This document shows positions 1 to 10,422 of a DNA stretch of 64,000 nucleotides, piece after piece (the first letter of the stretch is position 1; each line of letters opens with the position of its first letter). Position numbers and translations under genes: made by a program. The notes beneath the pieces were generated by a model that saw only the letters and a program-made list of their open reading frames with translations, did not search any database and was not told the origin of the DNA. The stretch is taken from positions 106,433 to 170,432 of the forward strand of contig FMBT01000387.1 in NCBI GenBank assembly GCA_900095095.1, in the 5' to 3' direction. Source of the stretch: Fragilariopsis cylindrus CCMP1102 (taxonomy: Eukaryota; Bacillariophyta; Bacillariophyceae; Bacillariales; Bacillariaceae).

Positions 1-602
1 TCAATTCAAGTCATGCCTTATCGTGATAGACTTGGACGGAGAGTTGTTGTTCGAAGTGGTCGGAAAGTATTTGGAAGGGACGATGTTTGTACCAATACTA
101 GGGTAAGCACAACACTATACGTTATATTGTATTTGAGTTTCCTTTTCTTTTTTGTTCTTGTTTTGTTGTTGTGATTCCTTTTGTCGACTTCTAATATCTT
201 TTTTACCCGATTTTTTTTGTATACCAATTCCAATTTAGTTAAAAGCATATTTGTATATATGTCAACAATTATCAGATGATATTGAATGTCAAATTAATGG
301 TGCTGTATTCATTGCTTTCCCATTAAGTGAAACACGACAGGGTAAATTTCCTCTTTTAGATAAATCTGGTAGAATGATACTGGACACTATTGGACAAAGG
401 ATTGCTCCAATACGTATCTCAGCTGTTCATGTATGTATTCCGGATGATCCATGGTTTAGTGTTGGTGCATCAATTGTTCTAAGAGCATTCCCAAAACAAT
501 TCCGAATACGAACAAGAGTCCATACAGGTAAGTGAATAACGTTATCGAAAAACAACAACAATATACAGTACTAATAATAAGTGCTAGTAGTAGTAGGGGC
601 AA

Positions 603-636
<34 letters not shown>

Positions 637-1387
637 CTTTTCTTCCTGAAAAACTTGCTCGAAATTATTCGATTTACAACATCTTATTTGTCTCTTTATA
701 CTATTTTTATACCAATCTCGAAAACGAAAACGAAAAACAGGTTCTATAAATGAATGCTGCTATAAGCTCATGACTTATGGGATACCAGGTGAACAAATTC
801 CAATAACATCATCTGGTATTACTAAACCAACGGATCATAAAAGATGGATTGCATTTTGTCAAGAACGCGAGGATGCTATATTTCATGGCGGTGTCGGTGG
901 CAGTGTTAATGAGCAACATAATCAACGACCGAAATGGACAACAGCAACGTATCCTGGTATATTTTGTCCATATTCAACAGATATATTAGTTGGTAGAGGA
1001 TCACGTATAAAGAATCATATTGGGAATGAACGGTACCGTGAATTGTTACAATCCAAATATGAACTGTATGATGGTGTTAGTATAACAAAGAAGAAAGAAA
1101 TTGCTATGGAGGTTGTCCGTGAAATTCAAGCAGCTGGTGGTCGATTTTTAGTACCGCATGGAAATTGTTGGATTGAAACTAACAATGAAACTGCAAGAAC
1201 TAAAGTCAGTATCGCATTCCGTGATGTTCGTAAATCAATCAATGCACGTAGGAATCGTAATTATACCGATAGTAGTTCGGCAGAGTTTTGTGCTTCCTCG
1301 CCTTCTTCTTCAAGTAATCAAAACAGCAATAGCAAAATTGGTACAACGCTCAGTATGGGTTGCATCATGCAACGTGTTAGTCGATGA
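1..1387 (+). CDS. CRAL/TRIO-like protein fused to a DUF6824 domain (5' partial, 3 exons)
   Basis: Exons <1..102, 239..527 and 741..1387 join in frame through GT-AG introns; the gene enters from the left edge, so the N-terminus is missing. About 345 residues remain. Exons 1-2 encode a mixed alpha/beta region (PYRDRLGRRVVV, then ISAVHVCIPDDPWF) like the lipid-binding CRAL/TRIO domains of diatom proteins. Exon 3 starts with SINECCYKLMTYGIPGE and then carries a DUF6824-type module (DILVGRGSRIKNHIGN ... HGNCWIETNNETAR, about bases 975-1225), which I know as a diatom-enriched domain of unknown role. The C-terminus is Ser/Asn-rich and disordered. Exon structure is read from the sequence; the CRAL/TRIO call is from memory of family patterns and less certain than the DUF6824 call. 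Confidence 0.8.
604..635. repeat. (GT)n microsatellite inside an intron
   Basis: A near-perfect GT run of about 32 bases lies inside the second intron (528-740) of the CRAL/TRIO-DUF6824 gene, between a canonical GTAAGT donor and an AACAG acceptor. It is a likely length polymorphism between haplotypes and has no visible coding role. Confidence 0.9.
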
Positions 1388-2771
1388 GTGAATAGCGTGA
1401 GGATAATACTATTCATACGAACGGCTATAATACTATCATTTAACCACTGCTTTCAAATATTACACAACAATTCATCATTACAACCAGTAGCAACAACAAC
1501 AACAACAACAACAAGGTGATCAATCCAATACACATGTAAATAAATAAATAAATAAACGAAACAAACAGAAACTGCTACAAAACTGAAAGAGACAAAACCC
1601 AATCTTTGAATGAGGTATTTATATTTGTTGTTGTAAGATATAAATACTGAAAAGGAAGATCATAATATTTCTCCTAAAAAGATTTGGGGTTTTTAAGCTT
1701 GAAGCATTGCACAATAATTTTTACTTAAAAATTAGATCCAATACGGTACTGGATAATGGATATTATTCTAGTTTAAAACTTCTTTAATACTACAATTTCT
1801 ACACTGCATCACACTAATGGGCCTTTTTTTTCAATCTTTATACTTCATATGATTATTTATTGCTTACCTCTCAATCAACTACAAAAATCCTAATAATAGC
1901 TACTGTACACTGCATGTGCTGTGTCTTGCAAAAATAGACACTGCTGAAGAAGCCTAGTGGCGGAAATAAATCACATACACAAAGTAATTTCAGTATAAAT
2001 TAGTGTATATGAGTTGGGTCATCATCCACTCCTTAATATTATTCTCTACTTATATATATATTACAGGTAAGAAGTACAATGCATCCAGCAACATAGTATA
2101 CCAATCGTACCAAATCATGTCTCTCCCATATGATGACGTCAATCACATTGCCAAAAATTTACAATTAGGAGTAATGACGCGTGCAACTATCACATTTATC
2201 CGTTGAAACATATTTTTTTGACAAGACTACGACGAAATGCCGAGCGGTCCCGATTGGAACGAGAAAAATGAGTTCTTATTTAAATATATGTAAGCACATA
2301 ATAATTAACCTTTCACACACTCACTCTAAAACTCACGAAATAGTTAGTTAATTACATACACTCCACTCCACTGGACTACATTACGGTTACCTTTTTAATG
2401 TGAGTACTGTACTGAGACTAAGAGCGACAAAAGAATCAAAGTGAAGAAAAACGACACAGTCAAAGACACCCTCAACGATATTTTCTGTTTGCTTATGAGG
2501 GAAGTAGTAAAGACCACACACAGCTCCTTACCAAAAGAGACAAACTTCTTTTAGACTCGACTCGCTCATTCACTTCACTCAACGCAGCGACATTCGTTGT
2601 CTTCAAACGAAGGTTATTTCTTGTCTAACCGAACCGACCCTCGTTACAGTTTGCGTAGTAAGACACGGAAAAGAAGTTTGCATATAAAAAGGAACTCTAT
2701 TCAAGACCAATTTCTCACTTGACAAACCGTATCACAAAATCTCATTTTTTAAAAAATCTCAACGTACCCAC
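1388..2771. other. Intergenic stretch, no supported gene
   Basis: AT-rich DNA with a CAA-triplet run (about 1493-1514), several TAAA/AAAT runs and a palindromic TGACGTCA at 2134-2141. A 67-codon open frame at 2003-2206 has no recognisable composition or motif and was not called. Bases 2680-2770 precede the next gene and contain a TATA-like CATATAAAA at about 2680. Confidence 0.6.
2134..2141. promoter_or_regulatory. CRE-like palindrome TGACGTCA
   Basis: A perfect 8-bp cAMP-response-element palindrome in non-coding DNA, about 640 bp before the next plus-strand start. In diatoms, TGACGT cores bound by bZIP factors act in CO2/cAMP-responsive promoters (established for carbonic anhydrase genes). 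Here only the sequence is seen; the distance to the gene makes a role uncertain. Confidence 0.25.
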
Positions 2772-2808
2772 ATGACAATATCAATAGAAGGAGCTGTAAT
2801 GGCAACAT

Positions 2809-2845
<37 letters not shown>

Positions 2846-4236
2846 TGCAGAGATGATGGATAGGACCAGAAAAAAAACAACGCAGGAGGGAGAAGCGTTA
2901 TCAGTGACGGAGTACTTAGTAGTGGTGCAATAATAACGCCATTATTACCCACTACTACCAGCTTCGTTCACCACAAAAAAAGATCGTTAAAAGGAGACGA
3001 CGAAGAGGACAAAGATCAAAACAAGATGATTCCAGTAACAAAAATGGTTATATTCCAGCATTTGAAGGATATTTAACAATTGGATTTTCTGTCTATGTTC
3101 CTGGTTCTAATACAAAGAATGATTTAGGTACTACAACATCTGATGTTGATGATTCATTAGAATCCTTAATTATGTTATTTTTATGTTCCAAAGAAGTGGA
3201 ATTAGTGATTAGTACTGATCCATCATTACCATTAACACCGGTATGTCCCTTTGCGGAAATAGATTCACAAAATACACATACAACAAGTATCAACGACGAG
3301 AACAATTCTATTACTAATTACTATGGAGATAAAATGATTGTTTGGAATTTACCCAAAACCACAACCCGTACGGTTGCGTTTGAGGATAGTACTGATACTA
3401 CTACTGCATCTGACGCTGAAAATGAAACATCTACGACTAATAGCAAAAGCAAGGATAGTGCTAGTAGTGATGAAGATCAGCAGCAATCACAAGAATATTA
3501 TACACAGTGGGAATTTACCTATCCTGTCTATCAATGGGGCGGTAGTAACGACAACGATAATGCAAATACAAATAATGAAATACTACTACAAGATACATTT
3601 AATACACAAGTGATTGAAACTGGTACACTGGATTCATTATTACCCTGGCCGAATGCACTTTCCTCCTCTTATGGGAATGAACCATATACATTTTGGGATC
3701 AAACTAGACCACCAATACCTCTTATATATAATACAGATATACCCCGTGATGTATCAATTGCATTAATGTATGTCGGTGGTGGGATGATTGTGATCAATAC
3801 ATTATTTGCATTGATTATGAATGGTGTCTTAAGATATTGTAGGAATCGTCATCGACTTCGTCTGAAAAAACATCAAGCAGAAATGGAACAACGTCGTGGT
3901 GGTCATCATGGTAGTGGTGGTGGTATGACGATGGAAGAAGGAAATATGAGGAGACGAATAAAAACTGAATATTTAGATACAGAAGAAGGTGTTTCTGCTA
4001 TATTAATGGAAAGTAAACAATATGCCATACGTAGTAGTACATCGACATTACGTGCAGGAAATACTGCTGCTACCAAAATTTCATCGTCGCCAACAACAAT
4101 TGCAAAGGAAAATAATCTTGTCGCTCGTGCGAAACATCATCAACAATGGCATACTTATGGTCAAAACAACAATTTGTTAGGAGGAGGTTCTGATGATGAT
4201 GGCGAAGATGATGAAGATCTGATTGCTAATTGCTGA
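2772..4236 (+). CDS. Single-pass membrane protein, unknown function (5' end uncertain)
   Basis: The open frame is continuous from 2923 to the stop at 4236 and has no ATG before 3172. Translation upstream of that ATG (NGYIPAFEGYLTIGFSVYVPG) looks like real coding sequence, so the start must lie further upstream. One model is ATG 2772..2795 spliced by a 127-nt GTAATG...TAG intron to 2923, giving about 445 residues. That intron would remove the CAG/GCA triplet run at about 2809-2842, which otherwise encodes poly-Ala in a different frame. The N-terminal half looks extracellular, with acidic Ser/Thr-rich linkers. One membrane segment (SIALMYVGGGMIVINTLFAL, near base 3750) is followed by a basic RNRHRLRLKKH stop-transfer and a low-complexity tail ending in acidic residues. 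No known family recognised. Confidence 0.6.
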
Positions 4237-4870
4237 TTATATAAATAAATAAAGGTAGTCAGTCGTGGTAAGGATATGTAATAAGCAGGAGATGAAAGAA
4301 AGTGTATCATGGTAAGACTAACGTTAGCGTAACGACTAACGTAAGCAGATAAAAACAAAGATATGAAAAATCAATGGCAACAATACACGTCGTACACGTT
4401 ATAGCAGGACATCTGCCACACACCCCAGAGAAGAAATGAGGGGAAAATAGAAAAGATGCAATGATATATGTAAACGGCATTTTAATCATCAATTTCCTAA
4501 TAAACAACGTAATAAACAAAAAGAATGCAAAACTTTTCTATCTTTGCTTACGTCTAGAGTTTATTTGCAAATTCTTTTCCAGGTTCTATAGAATCATTTT
4601 GGTGGTCGTGCGTGCTTTTATGTTATATATAGTGTTTATTCTTCAAGCTAGGTAGTTGCTATAATTGCTATAAAAATAAGTGTTATCCCGTTGACCTTTT
4701 ATATCATTGTTTATCATTTATGAAGCATTTCGTGGCGTTAGCTTATAATTATTGGTACTATTTGAGTGCCTGCTTTATAAAAAAGGTTTCCATACCGGTA
4801 CTGCTAATCCGAGGACCCCAATCATCTCACTAAAAGAAGGAACGAATGAATGAATTCATCCATCCATCCA
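4237..4870. other. Intergenic stretch between convergent genes
   Basis: AT-rich spacer between two convergent genes. It contains short open frames without protein-like composition and a tandem CATC run (about 4858-4873) just beyond the 3' end of the minus-strand hydrolase. Nothing else is recognisable. Confidence 0.6.
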
Positions 4871-6502
4871 TCATGATTGATCCAATGATCCATCTATAAT
4901 AAATTTTGACCATTGATCAATAATTTCATTACTACCATACCAATTTTTTCCATTTTTATGATCTTCTGTCAATTCTGGTGCAACTAAACTACCACCAAAA
5001 ACATCCGACCAACAAAAGTGTGTCACGTTTTCTACCACCAAAGAATCTGATCCTGGCATTAATAATGCACTAAATATCGGTGTTACACCATCACCGTCAT
5101 ATGATAATCCATCTGATCCATCCGGACAACAGAATGAGTATGCACCCTAGGTTTGTATTACGCAGAGTAGTAGTAGTAGTAGTAGTGGTGGTAACCGTAG
5201 CAGAGGATGTGTGCAAAAAAGAAACACGACGAAAGTTATAGAAAGAGTGAAATATAAGATCATCCTCCAGACAATAATAGATGGTAAAGACAATCCTCGA
5301 CCTTTAGAAAATTTAAAATGATCATGCATTACATACCTTCGTTAATGACCCCCAGTCTCCACCTTTAAAACCTGTACCCGCAACACTAAGAGAACGTACA
5401 CCCCCCTTTCGAGGATGCTTTCGTCGTTCACGTTCGTTCTCAGCTTTATTTATCCAAGATATACCATCAAATGCGGGACCGGGAGCATCAGCATGTGGAG
5501 CACCTAATGTAACGAGAGAATGGATGTACTTTGATCCGTCATAGCTTTTACCACCATAATTACTCGAGCTAAGATAAACTCTCGAAATCCAACCACCGGC
5601 TGAGTGGCCAATTAACACAACTTTTTTCTTTGGTGTTGTGGTGCTACTACTCGATGGTGGTGGAGAAAACCGTCCTCGTGGTTCTACAACAGGATAATCG
5701 TCTACACGTGATGAACCCCCAACTTCTAATGCTCCACCTGGATTTTCTCTAAAATCTTTATATAAGTCCAATAACGAATATTCGTATGGTGGAATATATA
5801 TTTCATCGTCGTTATTATTACCATTCACTCCTTCATAGTGTGCGATTAGATGCTTAACGGTGTAATCGATCCTTTCTAATATCGGTCGTGCAGATCTTCC
5901 TCCGAGACAGGGCAGCTAACAAAAAAAGAGAGATATCAGATAGAATTAATTGTACAAAGGAAGGACTTCATAAATAAATGTACACTCAAGAGCAGAAGCA
6001 CATGTTAAACGAAAATATTTTTACTCACCCAGTGCCAATTTGGCATCGGTACAGCTACAGTAGGAATCCCTCGTTCTTTTAATGCCTTACACAATGGACC
6101 GAATTCGTCTGCTCCCGTTAAGAATCCAGGAACTATCACGGCTGCGCATATATTTTCATACTGATCTTCAACATCAACATCGTCGTCGTTTGTTCCATCG
6201 GAGGATGATGATGATGCGAACAGAGATGTACGCGCAAAATTTCTTGTGAAGGAAAAAGATGAAACTGGATGGTCGTTGTCTACTATACGTAGTTGGTCAT
6301 CACGGAATACTGCTCTTTCCACGGGATAACTGGGAGCAACGAAACCCGAACAGAACGTTGACGATGACGATGACGAGAACCCTTCCGCTAGAAGAAAAAT
6401 ACCCAGGACTTCTAGAACATTATGGAAATAGTTATGAATCATGATGACACAATTTACTGCGATTGTATTCTCGTTCTTATTCTTCTGTTGACTAAACTTC
6501 AC
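4871..6502 (-). CDS. PGAP1-like alpha/beta hydrolase, probably plastid-targeted (3 exons)
   Basis: Exons 6502..6029, 5915..5337 and 5146..4871 join in phase 0 through GTGAGT...TTAG and GTATGT...CTAG introns, giving 442 residues. The core has a hydrolase fold: VIVPGFLTGADEF, then VAVPMPNWHW|LPCLGGRSA across the first splice, the nucleophile elbow GHSAGG (Ser about 260), an acidic DGDGVTPI loop (about 365-372) and a candidate catalytic His in ENVTHF (about 391). This order matches the plant/cyanobacterial plastid family annotated as PGAP1-like lipase or esterase. The leader is a hydrophobic signal followed by SGFVAPS, close to the diatom ASAFAP plastid-import motif with Phe at +1. A role in plastid lipid or ester hydrolysis is inferred. 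The acyl substrate is unknown. Confidence 0.85.
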
Positions 6503-6932
6503 TTGTTCGGTATGTGTATAGTATATGGCTTTGCTGAGCAGTTTCAGTCTGATACCACCCCTTTACCATTTCTGTCGTACCCAATTCTACCCGCAGTAGC
6601 GTATGTTGCTGTTATTGCTTTGCATTTGAGCTTCGATTAAAACATCCGATCCACTCATGATGATGTTTTTGTGTCGCGACAACAAATGTGATTGGATAAC
6701 ATAATATGATTTTTTTTCGAGGCAATTCTACAGCACCCGGATTCGTGACTGCAATCGAGTCACAAGCCGTTATTCGAGGAGGGCGGGGACCTCGATGTGC
6801 TCTGTGTATCATGTTTTCAAACAGCAACAACTTAAACAATTATCTTTCTTTGAATTGACAATTTTTCGTCACAACATAACTTCGTCTGTCTCCTCCCTCT
6901 CGTATTGTTCAGATTCTCGATAGAGAATAAAG
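6503..6932. other. Divergent intergenic region
   Basis: This 430-bp spacer separates the divergently transcribed hydrolase (-) and the 6.9-kb gene (+) and probably carries both promoters. No gene or clear motif is visible; the open frames here lack coding character. Confidence 0.5.
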
Positions 6933-7807
6933 ATGACTTTTCGATCATCTTCCACCAATTCAGCTTTGATGCTATCGCTTTTGATGCGCATCGACATATC
7001 GCATGGCACCACCAGCAGCAGCAGCAGCAGCAGTGCTTCTTCCTCATCTGCTTGGAACAGCATTAATAATCAAAATCTCCAACGACGTCAACATGTTCAC
7101 GAAAATCGGCGTCGGAGACGACGTGTTCAGGAAGATAACGAAAAAGATGATCAAGAAACTGATATGAAAAAAGGAACAAAAAAGTGTATCATCGACGGAG
7201 ATTTCAGTTGTACAACGACATACTACAAGTATAAAGAATTCGAAAATGGTGTTACTTTCTCGGCAGCACTTGCAGCTACTGGGTATTATCCCGATTTATT
7301 TAATTGTGTCTTAGCTCCGATTTATTCCTACGCTGATTTACTTGAAGTTTCAGACTCGACCCCCCCCCATGTAAGGCGGCATATACCGCTGCTAATAAGG
7401 ATCCCCTAAAGAGTTATAGGGAGAAAATAGCTTGCATTGAAGATGGCAATGCACCAACACTACCCTCCAGCAAGAATTGTGATCTGTCATCACACATGCC
7501 AGTAGACGATAGTGGCTTGTGCGCAATCGATAATTTGTTCGACGATAATTCTACAGACTGGTGTCCTGACTTGACAATGAATTGGTTCAACTTTGGAAGT
7601 AAGGAAGAAATCCCACTGGAAGTTTGGCAAACAGGATATTCTTCTTCCTATTGCGGTGATGGTCCGATTCAAAATGCAGCAGCTGCATTTGCAGCGGACT
7701 ATACATCTGGAAAGCCTATCGCAGCACTTATGGCTATAAATAGTGGTGGATATTTATCAGGTGCTGTATACAAATGTTGTCAAGATATCGTTACGTGCTA
7801 CAACTAA
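6933..7807 (+). CDS. Cysteine-containing protein of unknown function, frame broken at a poly-C run
   Basis: Frame 1 runs from ATG 6933 to a stop at 7409; a second frame then continues to 7807. Across the nine-C run at 7360-7368, adding one C joins the two frames smoothly (DSTPP + CKAAYTAANKDP), so one protein of about 291 residues is intended. The N-terminus is Ser- and Arg-rich and low complexity. The body has repeated Cys (KKCIIDGDFSC, DLFNCV, IACIEDG, GLCAIDN, WCPD, YCGDG, YKCCQDIVTCYN), suggesting disulfides in a secreted or lumenal protein, though no clean signal peptide is visible. No family recognised. Either an assembly indel or a real homopolymer frameshift explains the break. Confidence 0.6.
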
Positions 7808-7936
7808 TAACAGCATGAAATGAGGAAAATTTACGAAGGACCAGGCAATCCGCTGAAAGATTGACAAGGATAACTTTTTTAAATTGTATTACGAGAAGCA
7901 AATATAACCTCTATTTTTGAATCAGAAAGAAAATCT

Positions 7937-10030
7937 TCATTCTAGTAGTAGTAGTTGACTAATCAATTCTCTCGTTTTGGATTCCCAAACTACTTGATTC
8001 TCTTCCAATGTTTTATCGGCTTCAGCTTGATACTCAATGGGTAGAATTTCTTCCTTTTCGATCAAACCCTTGCCTCTTTTTGGAAAATGTTCACTTTCAT
8101 ACTCTTCCCATTTTTCTTTTCCTAATGCAGTCGTAACTGCATTTTGGAACTTACAAGGTGCAGCTGTTGCCATTAGAGCTACTACTGCCGCTGTGTTTTC
8201 AATCGAACCCATCGCGTCACTACTATTAATCGTGAGATAACCCAACTGTTCAGCCGCAGAGAAGGCAACACCTGTATGAGGATCAACCCAATAATTGTAG
8301 TCTTCTAACACGCGTTTCATTGTCGTACACAATTGATCATCTGTAACCCTAGCAGAACGAAATTCAGTTTGTAATTTATTCAACCAATCCGTCGTGACAT
8401 CCTTATCTTTTGTTGTTGGTACTTCTATTGCTTGCTTTAAATCCATACATCCTGCTTGTGACGATGACGGCGCTTCCTCCTCCAATTGATCATACCACGC
8501 TTTTACTTGATCATGACTTTCATTAGTTAAATAAAATAATAAACGTTCTAAATTGTACGGTAATTGGATATTAATAGCATCACTTAAGGATTGTTTCATA
8601 TTCTCATCTTCTGTTGGTCGTTGAATAATACCTGTACTGAAGGCTCTATGTGTAATATCATTAATATTAACACCAGCACACAACATACCAAATGGTACAC
8701 CCATTTTCTTTGCCATATACTATATACAATGTATATTAGAAAGGAAAGAAAAAGAAAACAAATCAGCACGAAATAACAAACTAAACATGATCGATATCGA
8801 AAAACATTATTTTTATGATGCGAAAGCAACATTTATATGCGAATAAGTAGTACTTTACTTACACAACCAGCAATATTACCCATAGCTCCAGTCGGGATAA
8901 CAATATCTAACCGAAAGTTGTCCTCTTTTTGTTTCGTTTCATTTTCGTTTTCATTTTCATTTTTTATGTGCTGTTCTTTTACACGCAGGTACGTCCAAAT
9001 AAAATGAACCATTTGCATTAATGGCCGACCAATATTATAAGAATTTACACCACAAATTATGGTATTATTTGAATCATCATCTCTACCATTGTCAGTAGTT
9101 GCCATCTTTGTTTTTGTTTTTGTTTTCGTTGTTGTTGATGTTATTATACGTTTAATTGGACGATCCAGATCATCCCCACCACCTTCAAATGAAACAATCT
9201 TAACTCTACTGGATTGTACAGTTGTCATTTGTTTTCTTTGAAAATCAGATATTTGTCCAGATGGATAATGAATAACAATACTAAGATTAGGACTATTTAA
9301 ATCTTGTACCGCTTGTACAGCAGCTGGACCAGTATCACCAGTAGTACTTGCTAATAATACAACTTCTTGTTTATGCTCTTGTTTGTGTTCGCTGTATCAT
9401 TGTTTTTTTTACTAGCAAAATAATCTAAAAGAAATATTGTTGCTCTCATTCCTAAATCTTTAAAACAATAAGTTGGACCGTGAAATAATTCGGCAACGTA
9501 ACATCGACAAATTTCATCATCATCATGATCATTGAAAGTTGTCGTCCTTCTTTTTTTAACAATAGGAACTATTGGTACTAAATTATCATCCGTCGTATCG
9601 AATGCATTACCATTTAATAATGCACGTTCTAATAAAGATTTTAATTCTAATTTTGATATTTGACCCGGACCAATAAATGGATGCAATACTTCCGTTGATA
9701 AATCAACATAACCAAGTGTCGACCATTCCTTTAATGTAGTACTATTTACTTGAGGAAGTTTCTCAGGAACAAACAAACCACCATCTTTTGCATATCCAGA
9801 AAATAATGCCTCCTCAAACGTATAAATTTTGTTGCGTCTCTAGTTGATGTATATCTCATTATTATGATCAGAACATACAACTATAGAATACAGTACTAGT
9901 ACTAGTAGAAAGATAAATGTATGCTTAATGTTGATAACGTTATGAATGGTGCCTCTACAAAGGTGTTTTTTTTGGTTGCGTCTCTCGTTGAGTAGAAATA
10001 TAAGCTGTTGATAACAACGTTAATGCACAT
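7937..10030 (-). CDS. Threonine synthase, class II (THR4-type), with one frame break
   Basis: Converts O-phosphohomoserine to threonine with PLP. Body exons 9839..about 9405, about 9400..8863 and 8719..7937 contain all expected blocks: TFEEALFSGYAKDGGLFVPE, the PLP-lysine motif GPTYCFKDLG, STTGDTGPAAVQAVQD, SFEGGGDD, IPTGAMGNIAGC|YMAKKMG spanning a GTAAGT...TATAG intron, and AGVNINDITH. A probable first exon 10030..9959 (STRDATKK) is joined by a 118-nt intron. Between 9365 and 9410 the reading frame shifts by one before STTGDTG: either an indel or a tiny intron (35 or 47 nt). Low-complexity TKTKTK and NENENE insertions lie in the middle. Plastid or cytosolic location is unclear, as the leader is short. 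Confidence 0.85.
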
Positions 10031-10422
10031 GGATGAAAGAGGAGGAATCAGAGGAATGAATCTACAGTACAGGCGGCATAATCTCGAAATCGGATCTTGA
10101 TCGAAACTCCTCAAAACAAAGATTGCGACTGCGCACTCTCCGCGCGTATTTTCAATTTCATCTAATAAGAACAACAGCACAATAGAACAAAAGATATTAC
10201 TAGTATCTTGAGAAGCCTCGCGAATTCTTTTGAGGGCAACATCACAAACATCATAATAGAAGTATTGTACCATTGTTTAGATGAGCTCAGGACGAAGTGA
10301 TCACACATGTCAACATGTCAACACGACCTTATTATTCAACCTACTATGCAGAAAAGTTCATCAGGTAAATATTACCACCACCACCGTCGCGTCTTATCGT
10401 CGTCGGTACCAAATATCTCTCA

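Noticed and set aside
2003-2206. 67-codon plus-strand frame
   Set aside because: Hydrophobic, AT-driven codons, no homologue recognised, isolated in a spacer.
4871-6502. Three separate minus-strand ORFs as independent genes
   Set aside because: They join in phase through two canonical introns into one alpha/beta hydrolase.
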